Shown piece by piece: positions 1 through 5,869 of a stretch of 6,526 nt of DNA. Under the pieces are notes generated by a model. It worked only from the letters and a program-made list of their open reading frames with translations. It ran no database searches and was not told the origin of the DNA. Source of the stretch: Desulfobacterales bacterium (GTDB lineage: Bacteria > Desulfobacterota > Desulfobacteria > Desulfobacterales > C00003060); assembly GCA_030629475.1 (NCBI GenBank), contig DAOVOU010000130.1, positions 1 through 6,526 on the forward strand. The letters run 5' to 3'. Every line of letters starts with the position of its first letter. The first letter of the stretch is position 1. The position numbers were made by a program, and so were the translations under genes.

Positions 1-26
1 ACGTCAATCATTATTTGGGCCAATTT

Positions 27-77
27 GTGGGAGCGGCATTCTTGCCGCGATTGTCGCGGCTAGAAAGCCGCTCCCAC
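27..77. repeat. REP-like palindrome, 51 bases
   Basis: The outer arms GTGGGAGCGGC (27-37) and GCCGCTCCCAC (67-77) pair perfectly over 11 bp. The inner arms GCCGCGA (44-50) and TCGCGGC (54-60) pair over 7 bp around a TTG loop. The six bases between the arms on each side pair at four positions, so the whole forms one 24-position hairpin with two mismatches. No T tract follows on either strand, which argues against an intrinsic terminator. The GTGGGAGCGGC end resembles bacterial REP (repetitive extragenic palindromic) elements. Confidence 0.75.
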
Positions 78-212
78 ACACATGTTGAAGTTGCCAAAAC
101 CATGATCAAAGCCCAAAGGAGCGGAACATTACTTTTTGGTCTCTATAGAAAAAGTGTAAACAGGAAAATGAAGGATGCCCAGATTTGCTATTTTTTCTTT
201 AAAGTGCTCTAA

Positions 213-228
213 AGGAACGAAGTTTGCA
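213..228 (+). promoter_or_regulatory. Candidate sigma-54 (-24/-12) promoter for the sensor kinase
   Basis: AGGAACG-AAGT-TTGCA aligns with the sigma-54 consensus TGGCACG-N4-TTGCW at exact spacing (GG, ten bases, GC). The -12 half is perfect; the -24 half differs at two positions. Transcription would start near 240, leaving about 35 bases before the kinase ATG at 276. Because the second gene of the pair is a sigma-54 activator, autoregulation is plausible, but no activator binding site was identified upstream. Confidence 0.45.
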
Positions 229-275
229 GCGGTCACAAGCAGGATTGATGAAAAATCATGTAGGATGACCATCTA

Positions 276-1985
276 ATGAGAGATCACTCACCACAAAAAG
301 AGGCCTTGGTCCGAAGACTTCGCAGGTTAATGTTTTTCAGGGTTGCGATCGTTACCTTTTTACTCGGTATCACAGCCTTTATCCAGATCAAAGGGACAGA
401 ATCACTAACTGCCGCATCTCTCTCTTCAGTATACTTCATTATAATAATCACCTATTTTCTCTCATTTCTATACCTTCTCCTCCTTAAGAGAATTAAAAAC
501 CTCAAGGTCAATGTATACATTCAGACCATTTGTGATGTCGCATTGATAACTGTGCTTGTGTATGTAACGGGTGGAATTCAAAGTATCTATTCTGTCTTGT
601 ATCCACTGGTCATCATCTATTCGGCACTGTTTCTCGCAAAAAAAGGGGGGATAATTGTTGCCTCTGCCAGTGGCATACTCTATGGCTTGTTACTTGATTT
701 AGAATACTATGGTGTTATTCACCCAATACATAGTCCTTCCTGGGATTATGATTTTAGTGCCGGATATGCCTTATCGAGGATTTTTATCCATATCGTATCT
801 TTTTACATTGTCGCGCTCCTGATAAGCTTTGTTGTTGAACAGGAAAAGAGTGCCAGATCGCTGCTGGCTGAAAAAGAAAGCGAATTTTATCAACTTGACC
901 TATTGCACAGGAGCATTATTGAATCTGTAAATACAGGGATCATAACGATCAATCTCCAGGGGAACATAAAATCCTTTAACAAGGCGGCAAAAGAAATTAC
1001 AGGCCTTTCATTCTCAAAGGTTAAGAACAAAAAAATAGATACTGTTTTTCCAGGGTTTTCCGAAATACTGGATAAGATAAAAAGCGAAAAAAGGAAAGAA
1101 GGGATAATAAACAGGGATGAAATAGTGGTTCCCGGAAAACAGAACAAAAATATCGTATTGGGTTTTTCCATCTCATCACTTATCGACAGTAAGGATAAAA
1201 AAATCGGGGACATAGTGATTTTTCAGGATTTGACCGCCAGTAAAGAGATGGAAAAAGAAATCGAAAGAAGCAAGAGCTTTGCCCTCATTGGTGAGATGGC
1301 TGCAGGTCTTGCCCATGAACTCAGAAACCCCCTGGTATCGCTATGCGGGTCGATCCAGATGCTGCAAAAAGATCTTGAGCTGGATGAAACCAATGAAAGA
1401 CTCATGCAGATCGTCCTGAGGGGTAGGGATCAACTTGAAAATCTCGTAAAGAATTTTCTTCTTCTGGCACGCCCTAACCCGCATGATCGCGAGGGGATTA
1501 ACATCAAAAATATCATAGATGATGTACTCGAATCTCTCCGCCATAGCCCTGATTGGCATGAAAACTTCAAGGTGGTGATGGAGTTATGTGATCAGACCAG
1601 CATTTATGGAAACGTGACGGAAATCAGACAGGCGCTCTGGAACCTTGTCTTGAATGCTGTTCAGTCGATGTCGGACAGCGGCAGATTGAAAATAGAAACC
1701 AAACCGATCATACTTCACAATGGGAACGGATATCTTGATATACGGATAAGCGATACTGGCTGTGGGATCGAAGAAGACGATTACAATAAAGTGTTTGAAC
1801 CCTTTTACACGACAAAGGAAAGAGGAACAGGCCTTGGGCTTGCGATTGTAAACAGGATTGTGGAGAGTCACGGGGGTAAAATAAAAGTCGAGAGTGAATT
1901 GAAAAAAGGGACAAGCTGTATACTTTTGCTGCCACGAGACAGAAGTCAGAAGTCAGAAGTCAGAAGTCAGACCTCTGATCTCTGA
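276..1985 (+). CDS. pilS: PilS-type membrane sensor histidine kinase
   Basis: Sensor kinase of a two-component system, 569 residues, in the inner membrane. It should autophosphorylate on histidine and pass the phosphate to the regulator encoded next. Six hydrophobic segments are visible (about residues 20-38, 50-70, 81-98, 102-121, 124-141, 169-188) with almost no periplasmic domain, as in PilS. A PAS domain follows (about 210-325), then HisKA with the H-box HELRNP and phosphoacceptor His347. The ATPase domain has an N-box with Asn460, the G1 box DTGCGI (493-498), FEPFYTTK and the G2 box GTGLGL (517-522). The ATG follows AGGAT at 262-266, and the in-frame ATG at 258 runs straight into TAG. 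The usual kinase end is LLLPR; residues 556-569 are encoded by a tandem repeat. Assignment to PilS rather than another NtrB-like kinase rests on the membrane layout and neighbour, since no pilin gene is in view. Confidence 0.9.
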   Translation: MRDHSPQKEALVRRLRRLMFFRVAIVTFLLGITAFIQIKGTESLTAASLSSVYFIIIITYFLSFLYLLLLKRIKNLKVNVYIQTICDVALITVLVYVTGGIQSIYSVLYPLVIIYSALFLAKKGGIIVASASGILYGLLLDLEYYGVIHPIHSPSWDYDFSAGYALSRIFIHIVSFYIVALLISFVVEQEKSARSLLAEKESEFYQLDLLHRSIIESVNTGIITINLQGNIKSFNKAAKEITGLSFSKVKNKKIDTVFPGFSEILDKIKSEKRKEGIINRDEIVVPGKQNKNIVLGFSISSLIDSKDKKIGDIVIFQDLTASKEMEKEIERSKSFALIGEMAAGLAHELRNPLVSLCGSIQMLQKDLELDETNERLMQIVLRGRDQLENLVKNFLLLARPNPHDREGINIKNIIDDVLESLRHSPDWHENFKVVMELCDQTSIYGNVTEIRQALWNLVLNAVQSMSDSGRLKIETKPIILHNGNGYLDIRISDTGCGIEEDDYNKVFEPFYTTKERGTGLGLAIVNRIVESHGGKIKVESELKKGTSCILLLPRDRSQKSEVRSQTSDL

Positions 1986-2007
1986 CCTCTATTCTTTTAA
2001 CTGAACC
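1941..2007. repeat. Tandem AGAAGTC repeat plus first copy of 40-base direct repeat
   Basis: Four perfect 7-base units AGAAGTC (1941-1968) run into a 40-base stretch (1968-2007) that recurs exactly at 3660-3699. The block covers the 3' end and TGA stop (1983-1985) of the sensor kinase. The segments 1952-1964 and 1974-1986 are complementary at 11 of 13 positions around a 9-base loop, and TATTCTTTT follows, so it could form a weak terminator-like hairpin. Confidence 0.85.
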
Positions 2008-2025
2008 ATTGAACCCGTGAACGGT

Positions 2026-2115
2026 TACGAATTGGCTGAGCGAGGGTTGACAGTGGAACGACAAAAGGCTCTGCCAGTAAAATATCGAGGTGTAAAGGCG
2101 GACTGTGGTTTTGGT
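2026..2115 (+). pseudogene. Remnant of a GxxExxY-family protein gene
   Basis: One frame open from 2017 (GTG) to 2196 reads YELAERGLTVERQKALPV followed by KYRGVKADCGFG. This matches my memory of the central part of GxxExxY-family proteins (small nuclease-fold-like proteins of unknown role), where YEL..RGL..ERQ..(I/L)PV.Y.G...DCG(Y/F) is a hallmark stretch. The N-terminal GxxExxY segment and the C-terminal half are missing. The frame enters and leaves through repeat DNA, the GTG has no Shine-Dalgarno sequence, and the frame overlaps the regulator's first codons. I read it as a dead fragment of about 30 codons, not a functional gene. Recognition is from memory; a profile search would settle it. 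Confidence 0.6.
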
Positions 2116-2130
2116 TCAAAGAATAGTCAC

Positions 2131-2157
2131 TCTGCGTTCTCTGCGTTCTCTGCGGTG
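2131..2157. repeat. Three 9-base tandem units TCTGCGTTC
   Basis: TCTGCGTTC occurs at 2131-2139 and 2140-2148, followed by the variant TCTGCGGTG at 2149-2157. The array is followed by GTGAACCGTTACAGAATTGG, which nearly repeats GTGAACGGTTACGAATTGG at 2017-2035, so the GxxExxY remnant sits between two related short repeats. Arrays of the CTCTGCG type are widespread interspersed repeats in environmental bacterial genomes. Confidence 0.75.
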
Positions 2158-2188
2158 AACCGTTACAGAATTGGGGAGAGGATTGTAA

Positions 2189-3574
2189 ATGAGTGAGATT
2201 CTTGTTGTGGATGATGACAGGGAAATGAGGGAATTCCTTGAAATTATGTTGACCCAGGAAGGATACCGGGTTACGTGCGCAGGTGAAGGGGAAAAGGCAC
2301 TGAACCTTTGCAGAAACCATGAATTTGATCTGGTGATTACTGATTTGAAGATGCCAAAGGTCGATGGAATTGACTTTCTAAAAGGCGTTAAAGGGATCTC
2401 TCCTGAAACCATGGTTATCTTGATTACCGCTTATGCTTCAGGTGAAACCGCTGTCACCGCAATGCACGAGGGGGCATACGACTATATTGAGAAGAATTTT
2501 GATATAGAGGATTTGAAAAGTATAGTTCGAGACGCTCTGCATAAGAAGGGAATAAAAAAGGATGATGTCCTGTTTATCAAAGGTGTGGAAGATGCTGTTT
2601 GCTTTGGAAATTTGATAGGGAAAAGCAAGGAGATGCTCAAGGTCTATTCCCAAATCAAAAAAGTGGCAGATACCAGGGCTAATGTCCTCATCTTAGGCGA
2701 GAGCGGGACGGGAAAGGAGCTGGTGGCCCAGGCTATCCATGAGAATAGTTCCAGAAAAGATAAGCCTTTCGTGGTCATAAATTGTGGCGGGATACCCGAA
2801 CACCTTCTGGAAAGCGAACTATTTGGTTATATGAAGGGGGCCTTTACCGGTGCCTACTCGGATAAACCAGGTCTTTTCGAGGTTGCCCGGGGAGGGACGA
2901 TGCTCCTTGATGAAATTGGCGAACTGCCAACAATCCTTCAGGTTAAACTCCTCAGGGTCATACAGGAAAAAGCCTTCATGAGGGTGGGGGGATCAGAGGA
3001 TATTACAGTCGATGTCAGGATTATAGCAGCCACAAATCAGGATCTGGAACAAAAGGTAAAAGATGGGAGTTTCAGAGAAGATCTCTATTACCGGCTCAAC
3101 GTAATCCCGGTACATGTTCCATCACTGAGGAAGAGAAAGGAGGATATTCCTATCTTAACAAAGCATTTTATCGAAAAGTATTCCAGGGAGTTCGGAAAAG
3201 AAATCAAGAAAATATCCTCTTATGCCATGGAACTTTTGATGGGATACAGATTCCCGGGGAATGTCAGGGAACTCGAAAATATCATTGAAAGAAGCGTCGC
3301 CCTGGAGACATCCAATATCGTGCTGCCGGAGAGTCTGACCCTTTCCAGTTTGAGAGGAGATCCAATCACAAAAGAAGGACGACGGGTCGACTTGAGTCCG
3401 GACGGGATTCAACTAGATAAGGTGATGGCAGGAATCGAAAAAGATTACATTCTCGAGGCCATGAAAATGGCCCATGGGTCAAAGCAAAGGGCGGCAGAGA
3501 TCCTGGGTATCAACATGAGATCCTTGAGATATCGGTTGGATAAATTGGGCCTGGCTTCAAATCAAATCCTGTGA
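2189..3574 (+). CDS. pilR: PilR/NtrC-family sigma-54-dependent response regulator
   Basis: Cytoplasmic activator of sigma-54 promoters, 461 residues, the usual family length. The receiver domain (1-118) has the acidic pair Asp8/Asp9, phosphoacceptor Asp52, Thr80 and Lys102. The residue after Lys102 is Asn103 where the family almost always has proline. The AAA+ domain (about 141-370) has Walker A GESGTGKE (170-177), the sigma-54 contact loop GAFTGA (217-222), Walker B GGTMLLDE (235-242) and GNVRELEN. The C-terminal Fis-type helix-turn-helix (about 422-455) ends RSLRYRLDKLGL, the pattern I associate with PilR. The ATG is preceded by GAGAGG (2176-2181) at 7 bases. The expected partner is the kinase upstream, although 203 bases of repeats and gene debris separate them. 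The last codons and stop lie in a repeat. Target genes are unknown; type IV pilin would be the classical one. Confidence 0.92.
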   Translation: MSEILVVDDDREMREFLEIMLTQEGYRVTCAGEGEKALNLCRNHEFDLVITDLKMPKVDGIDFLKGVKGISPETMVILITAYASGETAVTAMHEGAYDYIEKNFDIEDLKSIVRDALHKKGIKKDDVLFIKGVEDAVCFGNLIGKSKEMLKVYSQIKKVADTRANVLILGESGTGKELVAQAIHENSSRKDKPFVVINCGGIPEHLLESELFGYMKGAFTGAYSDKPGLFEVARGGTMLLDEIGELPTILQVKLLRVIQEKAFMRVGGSEDITVDVRIIAATNQDLEQKVKDGSFREDLYYRLNVIPVHVPSLRKRKEDIPILTKHFIEKYSREFGKEIKKISSYAMELLMGYRFPGNVRELENIIERSVALETSNIVLPESLTLSSLRGDPITKEGRRVDLSPDGIQLDKVMAGIEKDYILEAMKMAHGSKQRAAEILGINMRSLRYRLDKLGLASNQIL

Positions 3575-3601
3575 ATCCTGTCTAACATATTCTGTAGACG
3601 T
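3565..3601. repeat. Interspersed repeat, copy A (AATCCTGT type), at the regulator 3' end
   Basis: AATCCTGT occurs at 3565-3572 and again at 3574-3581, continuing into CTAACATATTCTGTAGACGT. The part 3574-3601 matches 5185-5212 at 23 of 28 positions, and the core AATCCTGTCTAA recurs at 5586-5597. The copy contains the TGA stop (3572-3574) and the final codons of the response regulator. Confidence 0.7.
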
Positions 3602-3609
3602 TCACAGGT

Positions 3610-3735
3610 TCAGAGTTCACCGTTCAGAAGTCAGAGATCAGAAGTCAGAGATCAGAAGCCAGACCTCTGATCTCTGACCTCTATTCTTTTAACTGAACCC
3701 TGAACCTCTGAACCCTGAACCTCTGAACGGTTACC
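3610..3735. repeat. Composite repeat block with second 40-base copy, perfect hairpin and 15-base tandem
   Basis: The block contains the second copy of the 40-base repeat (3660-3699, identical to 1968-2007). It then has two perfect 15-base units CTGAACCCTGAACCT (3693-3707 and 3708-3722), and ends in GAACGGTTAC like the block at 2019-2028. Arms 3644-3656 (GTCAGAGATCAGA) and 3666-3678 (TCTGATCTCTGAC) pair perfectly over 13 bp around a 9-base loop, followed by a T-rich stretch TATTCTTTT (3682-3690). This may act as a terminator after the two-component pair, though the T tract is imperfect and a few bases off the stem. Confidence 0.8.
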
Positions 3736-3742
3736 ATGGTAA
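3731..3742. repeat. 12-base perfect palindrome TTACCATGGTAA
   Basis: A perfect self-complementary 12-mer lies just after the GAACGG end of the composite repeat. The rest of 3743-3806 includes TTCTCAAGAGGGGATTTGG, which resembles another common interspersed fragment. No gene is visible in 3575-3875. Confidence 0.5.
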
Positions 3743-3806
3743 TCAATTCTGCGTCCACCCTTCTCAAGAGGGGATTTGGGGGAATCAACCGCGCAGGCCG
3801 CAATCT

Positions 3807-3836
3807 TTGTGACCTTTTTAGGTGTTCATTTAGAAT
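3807..3836 (+). promoter_or_regulatory. Weak candidate sigma-70 promoter for the ATPase gene
   Basis: TTGTGA (3807-3812) and TAGAAT (3831-3836) are separated by 18 bases, with four and five matches to the -35 and -10 consensus hexamers. The start would fall near 3843, about 33 bases before the GTG start codon. It is a pattern match only. Confidence 0.3.
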
Positions 3837-3875
3837 AGTTTGACTTTTATGAATATACGTGGTAAATAGTCATCT

Positions 3876-5090
3876 GTGATCAGGAGAAATCTATACGATA
3901 TCGCCTTTTCCCCTCAGTGGGGACGCCAGATGCGGTTTATCACCGGTCCCCGGCAGGTGGGAAAAACGACTCTTGCCAGGCAAAAGCTTCACGAGGAGAA
4001 GTCAGAACAATTGTACTATCTCTGGGATCTGCGAAACATTCGCCAGAGGTACAAGGAGAATGAACTCTTTTTCACGGCGGACGCGATGGATCCTGCCAAG
4101 AAGCTATGGGTCTGTTTCGACGAAATCCACAAGATGCCGAAGTGGAAAAATATCCTGAAAGCGGCTTTTGATGAGACGTCAGACCGATATCAATTCATCG
4201 TCACAGGATCTGCGAAACTGAATATAGTGAGACGTGCGGGAGACAGCCTGGCGGGCCGTTACTTTACGTTTCATTTGATGCCCCTCACGCTCGATGAGGT
4301 ATATCGTGACCGTTCCGTACAGGTGGATGTTCCGGAATTTGCTCAGGAGTTCATCGACCTTGCCCTTGATGGCGCACCGGCTCCCCAGGAATTGCTTGTG
4401 CAACTGCTGGAATACAGCGGCTTTCCTGAGCCCTTTCTGCAACAATTGCGGGCATTTCACAATAAATGGGCCCGTGATTATCTGGAAACGGTTATACGCG
4501 AAGATATTGGGGCGCTGACAAGAATTGTTGACCGGGAATATATCTTCGACCTCTACAACCTGCTCCCTGAAATGGTGGGCAGTCCTGTGTCGCAGTCGTC
4601 GCTTGCTTCTCACCTTCAGATCAGCCCTGCGACTGTCAAGAGTTATCTCCGCCGGCTGGAGGATTTCTACCTCGCGTTTTCCGTTAGGCCTTATTCGAAA
4701 AACATAAAGCGGTCACTGCTGAAGGCCGGCAAATACTACCTTTATGACTGGTCCAGGATTAACAACAAAGGTGCCAGGTTTGAAAACTACGTAGCTTGCG
4801 AATTAAACGCGCGACTGACGCTATGGGGAGATGTGACGGGTGACGATTTTTCCTTGTTCTACATTCGGAACAAGCAAAAACAGGAAACCGACTTCCTCGT
4901 CGTCAGACACGGCGCGCCATGGCTTCTGGTGGAATCAAAGCTTGCAGATGGCTCCATTGAGCGGCACCATTTTGAAAGGATGAATGCTCTGAACGGAGTG
5001 CCGTTCATACAGGTGTGCCTGGAGCCCAATGTCGTGTCGATGCAGAAACGAAATGCATATAGGATATCGGCTTGCCGGCTTTTCGGGTAA
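3876..5090 (+). CDS. COG1373-type ATPase (AAA_14 with C-terminal DUF4143)
   Basis: A 404-residue ATPase of the AAA_14/DUF4143 family, whose cellular role is not established. Walker A is GPRQVGKT (24-31) and Walker B ends CFDEIH with Asp82/Glu83. A VTGSA sensor-like motif (109-113) precedes GDSLAGRYFTFHLMPLTLDE, a family hallmark. A winged-helix-like segment lies near 239-265 (SQSSLASHLQISPATVK). The C-terminal part looks like a PD-(D/E)XK nuclease fold, with Glu303 in FENYVA, Asp339 in ETDF and Glu353-Ser-Lys355. The start is GTG; TAG lies just upstream in frame (3867-3869) and the protein begins as relatives do (IRRNL...). No good Shine-Dalgarno sequence precedes it, and AGGAGA at 3882 is inside the gene. 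Its coding sequence is richer in G+C than the kinase gene where sampled (33 of 60 bases at 4381-4440 against 22 of 60 at 1081-1140), which suggests separate origin. Both ends are flanked by related repeats. Confidence 0.9.
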   Translation: MIRRNLYDIAFSPQWGRQMRFITGPRQVGKTTLARQKLHEEKSEQLYYLWDLRNIRQRYKENELFFTADAMDPAKKLWVCFDEIHKMPKWKNILKAAFDETSDRYQFIVTGSAKLNIVRRAGDSLAGRYFTFHLMPLTLDEVYRDRSVQVDVPEFAQEFIDLALDGAPAPQELLVQLLEYSGFPEPFLQQLRAFHNKWARDYLETVIREDIGALTRIVDREYIFDLYNLLPEMVGSPVSQSSLASHLQISPATVKSYLRRLEDFYLAFSVRPYSKNIKRSLLKAGKYYLYDWSRINNKGARFENYVACELNARLTLWGDVTGDDFSLFYIRNKQKQETDFLVVRHGAPWLLVESKLADGSIERHHFERMNALNGVPFIQVCLEPNVVSMQKRNAYRISACRLFG

Positions 5091-5184
5091 GCAAAGGGTT
5101 TACTTGGCTCCCACGCAACTTCCAACCTAAAAAAATCTCTCAAATCCTGCCTGCCCCGTAGGTGGGGACCATCGTACTGGGGTC

Positions 5185-5212
5185 AATTCTGTCTAACACA
5201 TTCTCGGGACGT
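5185..5212. repeat. Interspersed repeat, copy B
   Basis: It matches 3574-3601 at 23 of 28 positions (core ATTCTGTCTAACACATTCT). With copy A it brackets the ATPase gene. A hairpin-forming GTAGGGTAGGCATAGCCCACC stretch follows at once. Confidence 0.6.
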
Positions 5213-5420
5213 AGGGTAGGCATAGCCCACCGATCAACTCTGTCCGGCCCTGAGATATTCCAACTTCAGCGACTTCATCACCTTTACTCCCCACCACTTC
5301 ATGGGCCTTGATGATATCATCGTCGATGACCGCCATCTCCAGCGCTTTGTTAACCGCCTCCTTTTCCGTCCTCACCTCATACGACTTTTGTCGAGTGCCC
5401 GCCCTTGCGCCTATGACCAT
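5193..5420 (-). pseudogene. Possible antitoxin-like gene remnant
   Basis: A 75-codon minus-strand frame contains VRTEKEAVNKALEMAVIDDD and then IIKAHEVVGSKGDEVAE (residues 16-52, positions 5265-5375). The segment (R/K)T(E/K)KEAVNKALE resembles the helix of ribbon-helix-helix VapB-type antitoxins (DUF2191-like). The N-terminal strand expected before it is not evident, no toxin gene is adjacent, and the C-terminal end (after residue 58) reads into repeat DNA at 5185-5232. No clear Shine-Dalgarno sequence precedes the ATG. I favour a decayed fragment; a lineage-specific or chance frame is also possible. Confidence 0.3.
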
Positions 5421-5615
5421 TTACAGTATATGAAGCCCAGAATCCAGGTCTGGGCCAGGGGTGCGACCTTGCCTGGAGCACATTGTCATTGTTGATCTCG
5501 GTAATAAAGATGTTGCGATCAAGCCCTGCAATATCGGTCTGGGCCAGGGATGGTCAGGATAAATAAGAATCATGTAGATTCTGTTAATCCTGTCTAATAT
5601 ACGTTCGGATTTCTC

Positions 5616-5622
5616 AGGAGGT
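5616..5622 (+). promoter_or_regulatory. Perfect Shine-Dalgarno AGGAGGT for a TTG start
   Basis: AGGAGGT lies 8 bases before the TTG at 5631 and sets the start of the small gene there. There is no ATG near enough to use it in that frame; the first in-frame ATG is about 20 codons in (5691). Confidence 0.7.
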
Positions 5623-5630
5623 CACATACT

Positions 5631-5825
5631 TTGATAGACAAAATCCTACATATTCAACACTCTCTTAATCCACTTCATGTATATTGCCGCATGGTAGAAA
5701 GAGGGTTGAACAAGAGGCTATCCGTCTCAATATGTAGATCCTACGAAATCTGTGTATACAGTTGGCTGAGCTGGTTGACTGTAATTACGGTGCAGATATG
5801 CAAGCTCGGCAAGCCGGTTGGCTAG
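5631..5825 (+). CDS. Small LNPLHVYCR-type protein of unknown function
   Basis: A 64-residue protein starting at TTG behind a perfect ribosome binding site. It reads MIDKILHIQHSLNPLHVYC, then RMVERGLNKRLSVSICRSYE, then a hydrophobic stretch ICVYSWLSWLTVITVQI (about 41-57) and a short basic tail KLGKPVG. I recall short uncharacterised proteins with the pattern LNPLH(V/I)YCRL...G.....A...C..YE in deltaproteobacterial genomes, which supports a real gene; this is from memory. The layout suggests an amphipathic N-terminal part and one membrane-associated segment. It stands alone between repeat DNA and a strong hairpin. No function is proposed. Confidence 0.6.
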   Translation: MIDKILHIQHSLNPLHVYCRMVERGLNKRLSVSICRSYEICVYSWLSWLTVITVQICKLGKPVG

Positions 5826-5837
5826 ATTCCGCACCGT
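5787..5837. other. Short inverted repeat at the end of the small gene
   Basis: ACGGTGC (5787-5793) and GCACCGT (5831-5837) are exact inverse complements around a 37-base loop that includes a smaller CGG-CAAG-CCG hairpin and the TAG stop. TTTG follows. It could fold in the 3' end of the small-gene transcript, but it is a weak terminator candidate. Confidence 0.3.
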
Positions 5838-5869
5838 TTGTCAGTATTAACCATTATTGCAAATGAGAA

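Larger units (their letters stand above)
5091..5630. other. Gene-poor patchwork of repeat fragments
   Basis: Apart from the minus-strand remnant listed separately, no convincing gene is seen. Recognisable pieces are the interspersed repeat copies at 5185-5212 and 5586-5597, a small hairpin GGTAGGC-ATA-GCCCACC (5215-5231, one mismatch) and a 14-base exact repeat GGTCTGGGCCAGGG at 5447-5460 and 5536-5549. Another piece is the common interspersed motif AGATTCTGTTAATCCTGTC (5576-5594). The stretch 5461-5535 reads open in more than one frame but I recognise nothing in it. Confidence 0.5.

Noticed and set aside
15..212. 65-codon + strand frame upstream of the kinase
   Set aside because: It translates straight through the REP-like palindrome, has no ribosome binding site and shows no recognisable protein features.
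1941..1968. AGAAGTC array as a CRISPR array
   Set aside because: The units are 7 bases, directly tandem with no spacers, so it is a simple tandem repeat.
2047..2083. TTGACA with TAAAAT as a promoter for the regulator
   Set aside because: The hexamers are 25 bases apart, far beyond the functional range, and they lie within the GxxExxY remnant.
1997..2320. 107-codon minus-strand frame across the kinase-regulator gap
   Set aside because: It is antisense to the regulator start and to the GxxExxY remnant, passes through tandem repeats and has no ribosome site.
3574..3601. GTCTAAC in the interspersed repeat as an integron attC site
   Set aside because: GTCTAAC fits RYYYAAC, but no complementary GTTRRRY box or attC-like fold follows at any of the copies, and no integron integrase is present.
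4179..4613. 144-codon minus-strand frame inside the ATPase gene
   Set aside because: It lies antisense to a gene with full motif support; no family features are seen.
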